From Longispora albida DSM 44784 (lineage in GTDB: Bacteria > Actinomycetota > Actinomycetes > Mycobacteriales > Micromonosporaceae), in NCBI RefSeq assembly GCF_000379825.1, contig NZ_KB903835.1:457655-521654 (forward strand): a DNA stretch of 64,000 nucleotides, read 5' to 3'. The notes under the pieces are model-generated. The model did not search any database. It saw only the letters and a list, made by a program, of their open reading frames with translations, and was not told the DNA's origin. Below are positions 8,376 through 16,913 of the stretch, piece after piece (positions within the stretch are counted from its first letter, which is position 1; the number at the start of each line of letters is the position of its first letter). The position numbers were made by a program, and so were the translations under genes.

Positions 8376-9622
8376 CGGAGCCTGGCGACCTCGCGGAGCT
8401 GCTGACCTTCCTGCGCCGGCTCGGCGTCGCCATGTGCGACGCCGGTGACCCGGTCAACCAGACCACGGAACGCCTCCAGCGGATCGCCGACGCCTACGGC
8501 GCCGACCAGGTCCGGCTGTTCGTGCTCCCCACCGGCGTCTTCGTCCGGGTGGGCGGGCCGAGCGGCAGCGCCGACTTCTCCGAGGCCACCGGCAGCGGGC
8601 TGCGTCTCGACCAGATCACCAGGCTGTACGAGCTGATCGCCGACGCCACGGTCGCCAGGGTCACCCCGGCGGAGGGTCTGGCCCGGCTCGACGAGATCCG
8701 CGAGGCCCCGCCGAGGTTCGGCACGTGGACCACACTGCTCGGCCACGTGTTCTTCACCGTCGGCGTCGGGCTGCTCGTCGAGCCGACCCTGCGGGCTGTC
8801 GGTGCCTTCGTCGTCCTCGGCTTCGGCGTCGGCCTCCTCGGCCTGCTGGCCCGGCGCAGCCGCTCACTGTCCCTCGCGCTGCCCGTGCTGGCGAGCATGC
8901 TGGTGACCGCCATCGCGTACCAGGTGGCGGGCCCCTGGCTCAACGACACAGCCCTGCGGATCCTCATACCACCGCTCGTCTCCTTCCTGCCCGGCGCGAC
9001 CCTGACGATGGCGACCGTCGAGCTGGCCACCGGCGCGATGATCTCCGGCTCGGCCCGGCTCGTGTACGGGGTCAGCCGGCTGCTGCTGCTCGCCTTCGGG
9101 ATCGCCGCCGGTACCCAGCTCGCCGGTGCCCACGAGGCTGACGTCACCAAGATCGCACCGCTCGGCGCGTGGGCGCCCTGGCTGGGCGTCGCGATCTTCG
9201 GGCTCGGCGTGTACTTCTACTTCTCCGCGCCCACCCGGTCACTGCTCTGGCTGACCCTGATGCTGTACGTGGCCTACGCCGGCCAGTACTTCGGCACGCT
9301 CCTGATCGGCGCGCGGTTCAGCGGCTTCGTCGGTGCCCTCGTGATGACCGTGGCCGCCTACTGGCTCCAGCGCCTGCCGTCGGCCCCACCGGCCCAGGTG
9401 CTCTTCCTGCCCGCCTTCTGGCTGCTCGTACCGGGCGCCCTCGGGCTGCTCAGCCTCACAGAACTCGCCACGGACGTGCCGATCGGCGCGCGGGACGCGA
9501 TCGGCGCGCTGCTGACCCTCGTCTCGATCGCGCTGGGCATGCTGGTCGGCTCCAGCCTCGGCCGCTACTCCTTCAAGGACCTGATGGAGGTCGTCCCCTA
9601 CCGCGCGGCCCGCCGCCGCTGA
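8372..9622 (+). CDS. ThrE-type threonine/serine exporter
   Basis: A 416-aa membrane protein. The soluble N-terminal part ([40 protein letters not shown]) is the ThrE N-terminal domain, followed by about ten hydrophobic segments ([70 protein letters not shown] and others) split between the ThrE_1 and ThrE_2 halves. Corynebacterium ThrE exports threonine and serine by proton-driven transport; some relatives carry dicarboxylates. The ATG at 8372 overlaps the nuoD stop (ATGA), ending a run of four overlapping genes. Why an exporter should be coupled to a complex I-like subunit is not clear. Confidence 0.85.
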   Translation: MTEPGDLAELLTFLRRLGVAMCDAGDPVNQTTERLQRIADAYGADQVRLFVLPTGVFVRVGGPSGSADFSEATGSGLRLDQITRLYELIADATVARVTPAEGLARLDEIREAPPRFGTWTTLLGHVFFTVGVGLLVEPTLRAVGAFVVLGFGVGLLGLLARRSRSLSLALPVLASMLVTAIAYQVAGPWLNDTALRILIPPLVSFLPGATLTMATVELATGAMISGSARLVYGVSRLLLLAFGIAAGTQLAGAHEADVTKIAPLGAWAPWLGVAIFGLGVYFYFSAPTRSLLWLTLMLYVAYAGQYFGTLLIGARFSGFVGALVMTVAAYWLQRLPSAPPAQVLFLPAFWLLVPGALGLLSLTELATDVPIGARDAIGALLTLVSIALGMLVGSSLGRYSFKDLMEVVPYRAARRR

Positions 9623-9658
9623 ACCTCCGGCCCGCGCTGCTCGCTGTGTACGGCCTGC

Positions 9659-11116
9659 CTAGCGCCAGCGTTCGTCCCGGGAGCGTTCCTCGCGCGGCCG
9701 GTAGCCGGTGTCTTCCTCGTACGTGTACTCCCGGGGCGGCGTCCACCCCGACAGCGTGCGCTCGTCCTCGTCCTCGGCGCCCCGCCACGACGAGCTCTCG
9801 CCCCGTCGCGGCGCGTTGTTCTCCCCGTCGCGCCATGACGACTCGATCGCCTCGCGCTGCTGGCGGCGCCCGGAACGCGGCGCGGACGGTTCCTGCCGCA
9901 CGGAGGCCCACCGGTCGGAGGCCCGGAACTCCTGCCCGTACTCACCCGAGCGGATCTCTGCCCGCCGCTCGCCCATCCGCAGCTCGTCGCCGTGCTGGTC
10001 GGAGCGCATCTCGGCCCACGCCTCCCCGGCCGACCGGGCGGTGCCCGGCTCGTCCAGCTCGGGGTCGGGTGACCGCAGGTCGGCCCACGGATCCTTGCTC
10101 CGCGGCCCGGTACGCATGTCGGAGAAGCTGGGTGCCTCCTCGGACTCGGCCCGGCGCGCGGCCCGGCGGCCGTCACCACGCGGACCGAGATCACGCGGGT
10201 CGGGCTCGCGGGACACCTGCGGCTCGTCGCGCCACCGCTCGCCGCGCGGCACGTCCCTGGCCGGCATCTGCTGAGGCTGCTGCCAGCTTCTCGGCTGCTG
10301 GGGCTGCGGCTCGGGCTCGGGGTCCGGCTCGCGGCGCGCCCTGCGCGGGGCGTCCTCCACCGGCTCCGGCGCTGCCCGGCGGCCGTAGGACACCGGCTCG
10401 GGCTCGTACTGCCGCTGCTCGTGCTGCTGCCCCCGTGCGATCACGGGCGGCGTGCCGAGCACAGCGGACGGCTCGATCCGGCTGGTCTCGATGGCCGGGC
10501 GGGAGTCGTACTCGCGCGGCCGGGCCGTCGCCCGTGCGACCACGGGCGCTGGGGCCGGTGGCGGAACGGGGGCCGGTGCCTCCTGCGGGTACGCGGCGGC
10601 ACGGCCACGCCCCGGCTCACCAGGGTGAGCGTGGTCGGCGGTGAGCGTGGTCTGCCGCGTCGTCACCTGCACGGTCTCGGTGTGGTGCACGACGCCGGGG
10701 CCGCCAGCGGGCACCGAGGCCGTCGCTGTGACCGGTGCCGCGCCCACCGGCCGCCGCTCGCGGAGCGAGTCGACCTCGTTGCGCAGGCTCTGTACCTCGC
10801 GGAGCAGCGCGGCATGGGTGGCCTTCGCCGCGGTACGGATGTCGTCGCGGACGTCCTCGCGGAGCAGCTCCAGCTCCTCGGCGAGGGTCGCTTCCATTTC
10901 CGCACTCATAGCAGTGCTCTCGCGACGGAGCGTAATAGAAAGTCCAATGAGCACGATGGAGGCGATCGCGAGTGCAGCGGCAACGCGCAGTGGGCCCCCA
11001 TCCTGGCCGAGCAGCAGCAGTGCGGCTGCGACTGGAGCCAGGCCCACCCCGATCCAGAACAGGATCGTTGGCAGACCGCCGCCCCGACGTCCCTCTGCGG
11101 AGTCCGAGGCCGGCAT
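9659..11116 (-). CDS. Membrane-anchored coiled-coil protein with long disordered tail
   Basis: About 485 aa, no family recognised. Residues 1-65 carry two hydrophobic segments (LPTILFWIGVGLAPVAAALL and VAAALAIASIVLIGLSITL). A heptad-rich coiled coil follows (EMEATLAEELELLREDVRDD to VQSLRNEVDSLRE), then about 340 residues rich in Pro, Arg, Glu and Gln with no hydrophobic core. Near the C-terminus short degenerate repeats recur: DPWADLRSPDP, EAWAEMRSDQH, RRAEIRSGEYG, DRWASVRQEP, then SSWRDGE and SSWRGAE. The layout resembles cell-envelope scaffolds with charged cytoplasmic tails. Start chosen at ATG 11116, 8 nt from a TACTGT -10. Transcribed away from the kinase gene. Role unknown. Confidence 0.75.
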   Translation of the reverse strand: MPASDSAEGRRGGGLPTILFWIGVGLAPVAAALLLLGQDGGPLRVAAALAIASIVLIGLSITLRRESTAMSAEMEATLAEELELLREDVRDDIRTAAKATHAALLREVQSLRNEVDSLRERRPVGAAPVTATASVPAGGPGVVHHTETVQVTTRQTTLTADHAHPGEPGRGRAAAYPQEAPAPVPPPAPAPVVARATARPREYDSRPAIETSRIEPSAVLGTPPVIARGQQHEQRQYEPEPVSYGRRAAPEPVEDAPRRARREPDPEPEPQPQQPRSWQQPQQMPARDVPRGERWRDEPQVSREPDPRDLGPRGDGRRAARRAESEEAPSFSDMRTGPRSKDPWADLRSPDPELDEPGTARSAGEAWAEMRSDQHGDELRMGERRAEIRSGEYGQEFRASDRWASVRQEPSAPRSGRRQQREAIESSWRDGENNAPRRGESSSWRGAEDEDERTLSGWTPPREYTYEEDTGYRPREERSRDERWR

Positions 11117-11124
11117 GGTTGCAG

Positions 11125-11130
11125 ACAGTA
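11125..11130 (-). promoter_or_regulatory. Candidate leaderless -10 (TACTGT)
   Basis: TACTGT on the minus strand, 8 nt before the ATG at 11116. Confidence 0.4.
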
Positions 11131-11495
11131 CCGAGTGTTTCAGCTTTGCGAAATAGGGAGGCGCCACAGAATCCCACTTTCCCCCTGAGCCTGTCCCGGG
11201 CGGTTTTCCTCCCTTTCCCAGGTGTCCGAGTGTTTCCTCAGTCTCCGAACCTTTCGGAGTTCACGAACCCTTCAGAGTTCGCGAACCTTTCCCAAGCCTT
11301 TCCCGGTGCCGGCGCCAGTGCCGATGCCGGTGCCTTTCACCGGATGCGCCGGATGCGGCCCTTTCCTGGCGGACCGGCCCTTTCCTGAGCCCACCCGGTC
11401 GTGTCCCGAACCTCACCCCGGTCCATGTTTCCCTGGTGCGACACGGGTAACGAACTTCCCCAGGGACAACGAGCGAGAGAGCTTCGGGTACTGGC
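11131..11495. other. Divergent intergenic region with short tandem repeat
   Basis: No gene is supported. The plus strand is pyrimidine-rich and holds an 18-bp unit in tandem at 11253-11270 and 11271-11288 (TTCGGAGTTCACGAACCC, then a copy with three changes). Several CCTTTCC and CGAACCTTTC strings surround it. It separates the membrane coiled-coil gene from the kinase gene. Confidence 0.5.
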
Positions 11496-11501
11496 TACGC
11501 T
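11496..11501 (+). promoter_or_regulatory. Leaderless -10 (TACGCT)
   Basis: TACGCT is 6 nt before the GTG at 11508 that starts the histidine kinase. Confidence 0.55.
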
Positions 11502-11507
11502 CGGTGA

Positions 11508-12659
11508 GTGCCCCGCACACTCTTCGGCCTGCCCCTGCGCAGCGTGCTGTTCGACAGCGCGCTGCTGTTCGGCTTGTTCCTGCTCACGGTGCTCAGCGCG
11601 CTGCCGGAGGGTGGTGGCGGCGCCGACTCGCTGGTCCTCGGCCTGCCGATGGTCGTGGCGCTCGCGTTCCGGCGGCACTACCCGACTCCGGCCTGCGCGG
11701 TGGTGGCCCTGCTCGCGCTGACGCAGACGTTGAGCGGGTTCCAGGTGATGCCGTACGACGTGGCGGTGCTGATCGCCGCCTACAGCGTCGTGAAGTACGC
11801 GAAACGCCTCATCGAGGGCATCTTCGCCGGCCTGGCCCTGCTGGTCGGGGTCGTCCTCGCCTCGCTGGAGAACGCGGACGCCAACTGGGAGACCGTCATG
11901 GCTTCCGGCGTCACGCTGATCTCGGTCTGCGCCGGCGTGTGGTTCGCCGGGCTCAACGCGCGTACCCGCCGCCTCTACGTCCGCAACCTCGAGGACAAGG
12001 CCAGCACGCTCGAGCGGGAGCGGGAGCACCTCGCCCGGATCGCGGTCGGCGAGGAGCGCAACCGGATCGCCCGCGAGCTGCACGACATCGTCGCGCACAG
12101 CCTCGCCGTGATGATCGTGCAGGCGGACGGCGCCCGGTACGTGCTCGACTCCTCGCCGGAGACGGCCCGCACGGCGCTCCAGACGATCGGTGACACGGGC
12201 AGGCAGTCGCTGGAGGAGATGCGGCGGCTGGTCAGCGTGCTCCGCGACAGCGGGCAGCCCGAGCGCAACGTGCCGGTGCTCGACCAGCTCGACGTCCTCA
12301 TCGAGCGCTCGTTCGCCGCCGGGCTGGTCATCCAGCGCGTCGACCGTGGCCAGCCGCGCCCGCTGCCCCAGGCGCAGCAGCTCACGGCGTACCGGATCGT
12401 GCAGGAGGCGCTGACCAACTCGCTCAAGCACGCCGGCGCCGGTACCAACGTCTCTCTGACCCTCGAATGGCTGCCGTCCGCGCTGAACATCGCCGTCATC
12501 GACGACGGTGGCGGCAAGGTGGCCTCGCCGATCGGCTCCGGCGGGCACGGCCTGGTCGGCATGCGCGAGCGTGTGACGCTCTACGGCGGTGAGCTGATCG
12601 CCAAACCGCGCCTGGTCGGCGGGTTCGAGGTCATCGCTTCGTTACCCTTACCGGCATGA
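11508..12659 (+). CDS. NarL-type sensor histidine kinase
   Basis: A 383-aa kinase. Residues 1-150 form about four to five membrane segments with little extracellular sequence, so it probably senses something in or near the membrane. A helical linker (LEDKASTLEREREHLARI) leads to the HisKA_3 dimerisation box GEERNRIARELHDIVAHSL, with His192 as the phosphorylation site. The HATPase domain shows the N-box VQEALTNSLKHAGA and a G-box GGHGLVGMRERV. The stop overlaps the response regulator start (ATGA), so they form a two-component pair. In actinobacteria such pairs often control a neighbouring MacB/FtsX-type ABC exporter, which is present 290 bp downstream. Confidence 0.9.
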   Translation: MPRTLFGLPLRSVLFDSALLFGLFLLTVLSALPEGGGGADSLVLGLPMVVALAFRRHYPTPACAVVALLALTQTLSGFQVMPYDVAVLIAAYSVVKYAKRLIEGIFAGLALLVGVVLASLENADANWETVMASGVTLISVCAGVWFAGLNARTRRLYVRNLEDKASTLEREREHLARIAVGEERNRIARELHDIVAHSLAVMIVQADGARYVLDSSPETARTALQTIGDTGRQSLEEMRRLVSVLRDSGQPERNVPVLDQLDVLIERSFAAGLVIQRVDRGQPRPLPQAQQLTAYRIVQEALTNSLKHAGAGTNVSLTLEWLPSALNIAVIDDGGGKVASPIGSGGHGLVGMRERVTLYGGELIAKPRLVGGFEVIASLPLPA

Positions 12660-13321
12660 CCATCCGGATCTTCCTCGTCGATGACCAGTCGCTCGTCCGG
12701 GCCGGATTCCGGATGGTGCTGGAGGCCCAGCCGGACATGACGGTGGTCGGCGAGGCTGGCGACGGGGCCGACGCGCTGCGCCAGCTCCGCGACACCGAGG
12801 CTGACCTGGTCGTGATGGACATCCGGATGCCGGTGCTCGACGGCGTGTCGGCGACGGAGCGGCTGACCGCGATCCCCGGCGGCCCGAAGGTCCTGGTCCT
12901 GACCACCTTCGACACGGACGAGGACGCCTTCGCGGCCCTCCGCGCCGGTGCCAGCGGCTTCCTCCTCAAGAGCGTCCCCCCGGAGGAGCTCCTGGCCGCG
13001 ATCCGGGTCGTCGCTGCTGGTGAGGCCGTCGTCGCGCCGCGGGTCACCAAGGCGCTGCTGGACAGGTTCGCCGGGCAGCTCGGCCCGCAGTCGGCCAGCG
13101 CGTCCGACGCGCGCCTGAGCCTGCTCACCGACCGGGAGAGCGAGGTCATGCTCCTGGTCGCGCAGGGCCTGTCCAACGCGGAGATCGCCGAGCGGCTGTT
13201 CGTCGCGGAGGCCACGGTGAAGACCCACATCGGCCGCATCCTCACCAAGCTCGAACTGCGCGACCGGGTCCAGGCCGTCATCCTCGCCTACGAGTCCGGC
13301 CTGATCCGCCCAGCCGGCTGA
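12656..13321 (+). CDS. NarL/FixJ-family response regulator
   Basis: A 221-aa two-domain regulator. The receiver starts MTIRIFLVDDQSLVRAGFRM, with phosphoacceptor Asp55 in LVVMDIRMPVLDG, Thr in VLVLTTFDTDE and Lys in GFLLKSVPPEE. After a short linker the LuxR helix-turn-helix runs LTDRESEVMLLVAQGLSNAE to EATVKTHIGRILTKLELRDR. It should bind DNA as a phosphorylated dimer when activated by the overlapping kinase. The likely target is the ABC exporter operon downstream; a GAGTGCC/GGCACTC dyad at 13457-13478 lies in that promoter region. Confidence 0.9.
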   Translation: MTIRIFLVDDQSLVRAGFRMVLEAQPDMTVVGEAGDGADALRQLRDTEADLVVMDIRMPVLDGVSATERLTAIPGGPKVLVLTTFDTDEDAFAALRAGASGFLLKSVPPEELLAAIRVVAAGEAVVAPRVTKALLDRFAGQLGPQSASASDARLSLLTDRESEVMLLVAQGLSNAEIAERLFVAEATVKTHIGRILTKLELRDRVQAVILAYESGLIRPAG

Positions 13322-13597
13322 TGGTCGTTTGAACTTCTAAGGGCAAACCCATATCAGTTTTTACCCGGCAGCCGATCTCCCACCCCTCTTCCCGCCCACC
13401 CCTGCACGGACGCGGCGGAAACGGAGCCCCCGGCGTACATCTCAGGAGTGACGGCCGAGTGCCTGGTCGCGGGCACTCTCCGGGATAACCCTCCTCACCG
13501 GTACACCTTGAGGACTACGGCGCGCCCCCTAGTGATGCGACCGCCGAGCTACGCGAAGTCCAGTACAGAGGCGGACGCCCGCGGACGGCCACCGCCA
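13322..13597. promoter_or_regulatory. Regulatory region of the ABC exporter with a dyad
   Basis: No gene here. GAGTGCC (13457-13463) and GGCACTC (13472-13478) form a perfect 7-bp dyad with an 8-nt spacer, about 120 bp upstream of the leaderless -10. It is a candidate binding site for the response regulator encoded just upstream; this is inference from position and symmetry. Confidence 0.4.
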
Positions 13598-13603
13598 TAG
13601 CGT
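13598..13603 (+). promoter_or_regulatory. Leaderless -10 (TAGCGT)
   Basis: TAGCGT lies 7 nt before the ATG at 13611 and supports that start over the GTG at 13602. Confidence 0.55.
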
Positions 13604-13610
13604 GGTCAGC

Positions 13611-14363
13611 ATGAACCAGAACGCGTCAGCAGTGGCCGCCATCGGCCTGAGCAAGCAGTACGGCACGGGCGAGGCCACGGTCGTCGCCCTCGACAACGTC
13701 AGCCTCCAGTTCGCGCCGAGCCAGTTCACGGCGATCATGGGGCCGTCGGGCTCGGGGAAGTCCACGCTGATGCACTGCCTGGCCGGGCTCGACCGGCCGA
13801 GCGCCGGCACGGTCCGGATCGGGGAGCACGACGTGACCCGGCTCGACGACAAGCGGCTGACGCTGCTGCGGCGCGACCATGTCGGTTTCGTGTTCCAGAA
13901 GTTCAACCTGCTCCCGGCCCTGTCCGCCGCGGAGAACATCATGCTGCCGTTGTCGATCGCCGGGAAGAAGGTCAACGGCAAGTGGTTCAGCCAGGTCGTC
14001 GCGGCGGTCGGCATCGCTGACCGGCTCGGCCACCGGCCGAGCGAGCTGTCCGGCGGCCAGCAGCAGCGCGTCGCGGTGGCCAGGGCGCTGATCACGCAGC
14101 CGCTGGTCATCTTCGCCGACGAGCCGACCGGCAACCTCGACTCGCGTTCGGGCGCCGAGGTGCTCCGGCTGCTCCGCGAGGCCGTGGACAGCCTCGGGCA
14201 GACGGTCATCATGGTCACCCACGACCCGGGCGCGGCCTCGGCGGCCGACCGGGTGGTGTTCCTCGCCGACGGCCGCCTGATCACCGAGCTGCACAAGCCG
14301 ACACCGGACCGGATCCTCGACGTCATGGGCAGCCTCGACAAGGCCACGGCGGTCGCGGCCTGA
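13611..14363 (+). CDS. MacB/LolD-type ABC transporter ATP-binding protein
   Basis: A 250-aa ATPase with Walker A GPSGSGKSTLMHCLAGLD, Q-loop FVFQKFNLLPALSAAENI, signature LSGGQQQRVAVARAL, Walker B VIFADEPTGNLDS and H-loop IMVTHDPGAASA. The sequence and size are those of the MacB/LolD/FtsE group, which pairs with FtsX-domain permeases and works by mechanotransmission rather than classical transport. The stop TGA shares bases with the permease ATG (TGATG), so the two are coupled. Expression is probably controlled by the two-component system upstream. Confidence 0.9.
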   Translation: MNQNASAVAAIGLSKQYGTGEATVVALDNVSLQFAPSQFTAIMGPSGSGKSTLMHCLAGLDRPSAGTVRIGEHDVTRLDDKRLTLLRRDHVGFVFQKFNLLPALSAAENIMLPLSIAGKKVNGKWFSQVVAAVGIADRLGHRPSELSGGQQQRVAVARALITQPLVIFADEPTGNLDSRSGAEVLRLLREAVDSLGQTVIMVTHDPGAASAADRVVFLADGRLITELHKPTPDRILDVMGSLDKATAVAA

Positions 14364-16861
14364 TGTTCAAGCTGACGATCAAGTCGCTGCGGGCCAACGC
14401 GGTCCGCCTCGTCCTTTCCTCACTCGCGATCGTGCTGGGCGTGGCGTTCATCGCCGGCACGTTCGTGTTCACCGACGGGCTCAAGGCCGCCTCCTACGAG
14501 AAGGTCGGCAAGCTCGACCAGAAGACCAGCGTCGGCGTGGCCCTCTCCGAGACCGCCTACCGCAACGGCACGTCAGACAGCCGCCCCGGCTTCGACCAGG
14601 CCACTGTGGACAAGGTCGCGGCCCTGCCGGGCGCCAAGGCCGCCGAGGGCGTGATCCGGGTCTCCGGCGGGCTGATCGGCGCGAACGGCAAGCCGGTACC
14701 GGGCTACGGGATGCTCTCCAGCATCCCCACGAACAAGGATCTCCAGTCCTACGAGGTCACCTCCGGCCGCCTCCCCGAGCGCGAGGGCGAGATCGTCGTC
14801 GACACCCGCACGGCGGACAAGCAGGGCTTCAAGGTCGGCCAGCAGGTCAAGGCCGGCGGCGACGCCGGGGCAGGGGTGTCGCTGACCCTGGTCGGCATCG
14901 TGAACGTCGAGGGCACGCAGATCGACTTCGGTGGCCCGTTCATGGGCGTGACCGGCTCTGAGGTGATGAAGCTCAGCAGCACCAAGAAGTTCGAGGGCAT
15001 GGTCGTCGCGGCCAAGCCGGGCGTGACCGACGAGGCGCTGGCCAAAGAGGTCAAGGGCGTCGTCGGCGACCTCGGCGACGTGAAGACCAAGCAGCAGCTG
15101 CTCGACGCCGGGCTCGCCCAGGTCGTCGGCCAGGTCGACCAGTTCAACTATGTCCTGCTGACCTTCGCCGCCATCTCGGCCTTCGTCGCGGCGTTCGTCA
15201 TCGCCAACACGTTCACCATCGTGCTCGCCCAGCGGGCCAGGCAGACCGCGCTGCTCCGGCTGGTCGGTGCGACCCGTGGCCAGGCCTTCCGCTCGGTCGT
15301 GCTGGAGTCTGTCGTGGTGGGCCTCACGGCCTCGGCGGCCGGCATCGTCGCAGGTCTCGGCGTCGCGGCCGGGCTGGAGGCGATCCTGCGCAAGATGGGC
15401 CTGCCGTTCGAGGGCGGCTTGGTGCTCACCTGGCAGACCGTCGTCATCTGCCTCGTGCTCGGCACGGTGATCACGGTCGTGTCGACCCTGGTGCCCGCCT
15501 GGCGCGGTACGCGGGTCGCGCCTGTCGCCGCGCTGTCGGACGCTGCGGTCGAGACGGCCCGCAAGGTCGGCAAGGTGCGCATCGTCTTCGGCGGGCTGAT
15601 CCTCGCGGCCGGCGTCGCCAGCCTGGTCTTCGCTGGCGTCCTGGAGACGTTCCTGTTCGTCGGCCTCGGCGGCGTGCTGACCTTCACCGGCATCGTGATG
15701 TTCGGCCCGGTCCTGGTGCCGGCCCTGGTCCGGCTGCTCGGCTGGCCGCTGGGCAAGCTGTTCGGCGCGACGGCCAAGCTGGCCACCTCCAACGCCATCC
15801 GCAACCCGCGCCGGATCGCCGCCACCGCCACGGCGATGGTGATCGGCATCGGGCTCGTCTCGGCCTTCCAGGTCGGCGGCGAGAGCGCGAAGGCCGGCAT
15901 CGTGAAGTCGATCGACGCGAACATCGGCGCCGACTTCATGATCCAGTCCTCGGGTGGCGAGGTCAGCCAGGACGTCGTCGACCGGCTGAAGAAGCTGCCG
16001 GAGCTGCGCGCGGTCACCGAGCCGCGGAACCGGGTGGAGAACGAGATCCTCATTTCCTCCGCCCACCCGGAGTTCGTCAAGCCCCGCAAGGGCAAGGTCG
16101 TCGACGGCGACCCGGGCAAGCTCGCGGCCGGCACGGCAGTGGTCTCCGAGCCGACCGGCAAGAAGGTCGGCGACAAGGTCACGGTCAACGGCAAGTCCTT
16201 CGAGGTGGTCTCCGTCCTGAAGTACCCGGAGGTCAACAAGAAGCCGGACACCGAGAAGCGGTACGCGATCACCGACGCCGACTTCACAGCCCTCTACCCG
16301 GAATCGCGGCCCTTCGAGGTCAACGCCGCCCTGGCCCCCGGCGTCAAGCTGGACAAGGCCCGGGACACGGTGAACACCCTCCTCCAGGACTACCCGACGC
16401 TGACCCTGATGGACCGGGCCGCGTACAAGCAGCAGCTCACCTCCACAGTGGACGTCATGCTGGCCTTCGTCACCGCCCTGCTGGGCCTGGCCGTGGTGAT
16501 CTCCCTGATCGGCGTCGCGAACACCCTGACGCTGTCGGTCGTCGAGCGCACCAGGGAGAACGGCGTGCTCCGCGCCGTCGGCCTGACCAGCGGCAGGCTC
16601 CGGGGCATGCTGGCGGTCGAGGCGGTCATGATGGCCGTGACCGGCGCGCTGCTCGGGGTGGCCCTGGGTGCCGCGGTGAGCGCGGGAGCGGTCAACTTCA
16701 TGAACACCCTGAGTGGCGGCGACCAGTTCGCGCTGGTCGTGCCGTGGCTGAAGCTGTCGGTCATCCTCGGGATCGCCGGCCTGGCAGCCCTGGCCGCCTC
16801 GGTCCTCCCGGCCCGCCGCGCGGTGAACCGCCCCGTCGTGGAAGCACTGGCCGCCGAGTAA
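14363..16861 (+). CDS. FtsX-domain ABC transporter permease
   Basis: An 832-aa permease with two MacB/FtsX modules. An N-terminal membrane helix (LVLSSLAIVLGVAFIAGTFV) is followed by a large extracytoplasmic domain (about residues 40-255), then three helices around FNYVLLTFAAISAFVAAFVI and the ATLLRLVGATR-like cytoplasmic loop TALLRLVGATRGQAF. The second module starts near NAIRNPRRIAATATAMVIGI, has another external domain and ends with helices including FVTALLGLAVVISLIGVAN and RENGVLRAVGLTSGR. Such pairs export peptides or lipids or confer resistance to envelope-active antibiotics. The substrate is unknown. A strong terminator follows at once. Confidence 0.9.
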   Translation: MFKLTIKSLRANAVRLVLSSLAIVLGVAFIAGTFVFTDGLKAASYEKVGKLDQKTSVGVALSETAYRNGTSDSRPGFDQATVDKVAALPGAKAAEGVIRVSGGLIGANGKPVPGYGMLSSIPTNKDLQSYEVTSGRLPEREGEIVVDTRTADKQGFKVGQQVKAGGDAGAGVSLTLVGIVNVEGTQIDFGGPFMGVTGSEVMKLSSTKKFEGMVVAAKPGVTDEALAKEVKGVVGDLGDVKTKQQLLDAGLAQVVGQVDQFNYVLLTFAAISAFVAAFVIANTFTIVLAQRARQTALLRLVGATRGQAFRSVVLESVVVGLTASAAGIVAGLGVAAGLEAILRKMGLPFEGGLVLTWQTVVICLVLGTVITVVSTLVPAWRGTRVAPVAALSDAAVETARKVGKVRIVFGGLILAAGVASLVFAGVLETFLFVGLGGVLTFTGIVMFGPVLVPALVRLLGWPLGKLFGATAKLATSNAIRNPRRIAATATAMVIGIGLVSAFQVGGESAKAGIVKSIDANIGADFMIQSSGGEVSQDVVDRLKKLPELRAVTEPRNRVENEILISSAHPEFVKPRKGKVVDGDPGKLAAGTAVVSEPTGKKVGDKVTVNGKSFEVVSVLKYPEVNKKPDTEKRYAITDADFTALYPESRPFEVNAALAPGVKLDKARDTVNTLLQDYPTLTLMDRAAYKQQLTSTVDVMLAFVTALLGLAVVISLIGVANTLTLSVVERTRENGVLRAVGLTSGRLRGMLAVEAVMMAVTGALLGVALGAAVSAGAVNFMNTLSGGDQFALVVPWLKLSVILGIAGLAALAASVLPARRAVNRPVVEALAAE

Positions 16862-16874
16862 CAACCGCTACACA

Positions 16875-16907
16875 GGACCCCTCACGCCCCCGAGGCGTGA
16901 GGGGTCC
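16875..16907. terminator. Bidirectional terminator hairpin
   Basis: Perfect 14-bp stem GGACCCCTCACGCC / GGCGTGAGGGGTCC with a 5-nt loop, between the convergent permease gene and the septum-like lipoprotein gene. Confidence 0.85.
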
Positions 16908-16913
16908 AGCCCG

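Noticed and set aside
14573-16864. 763-codon open frame opposite the FtsX permease
   Set aside because: Composition (many D, G, H, R and Q) is typical of antisense reading of Val/Ala/Leu/Thr-rich membrane protein genes; no recognisable domain.
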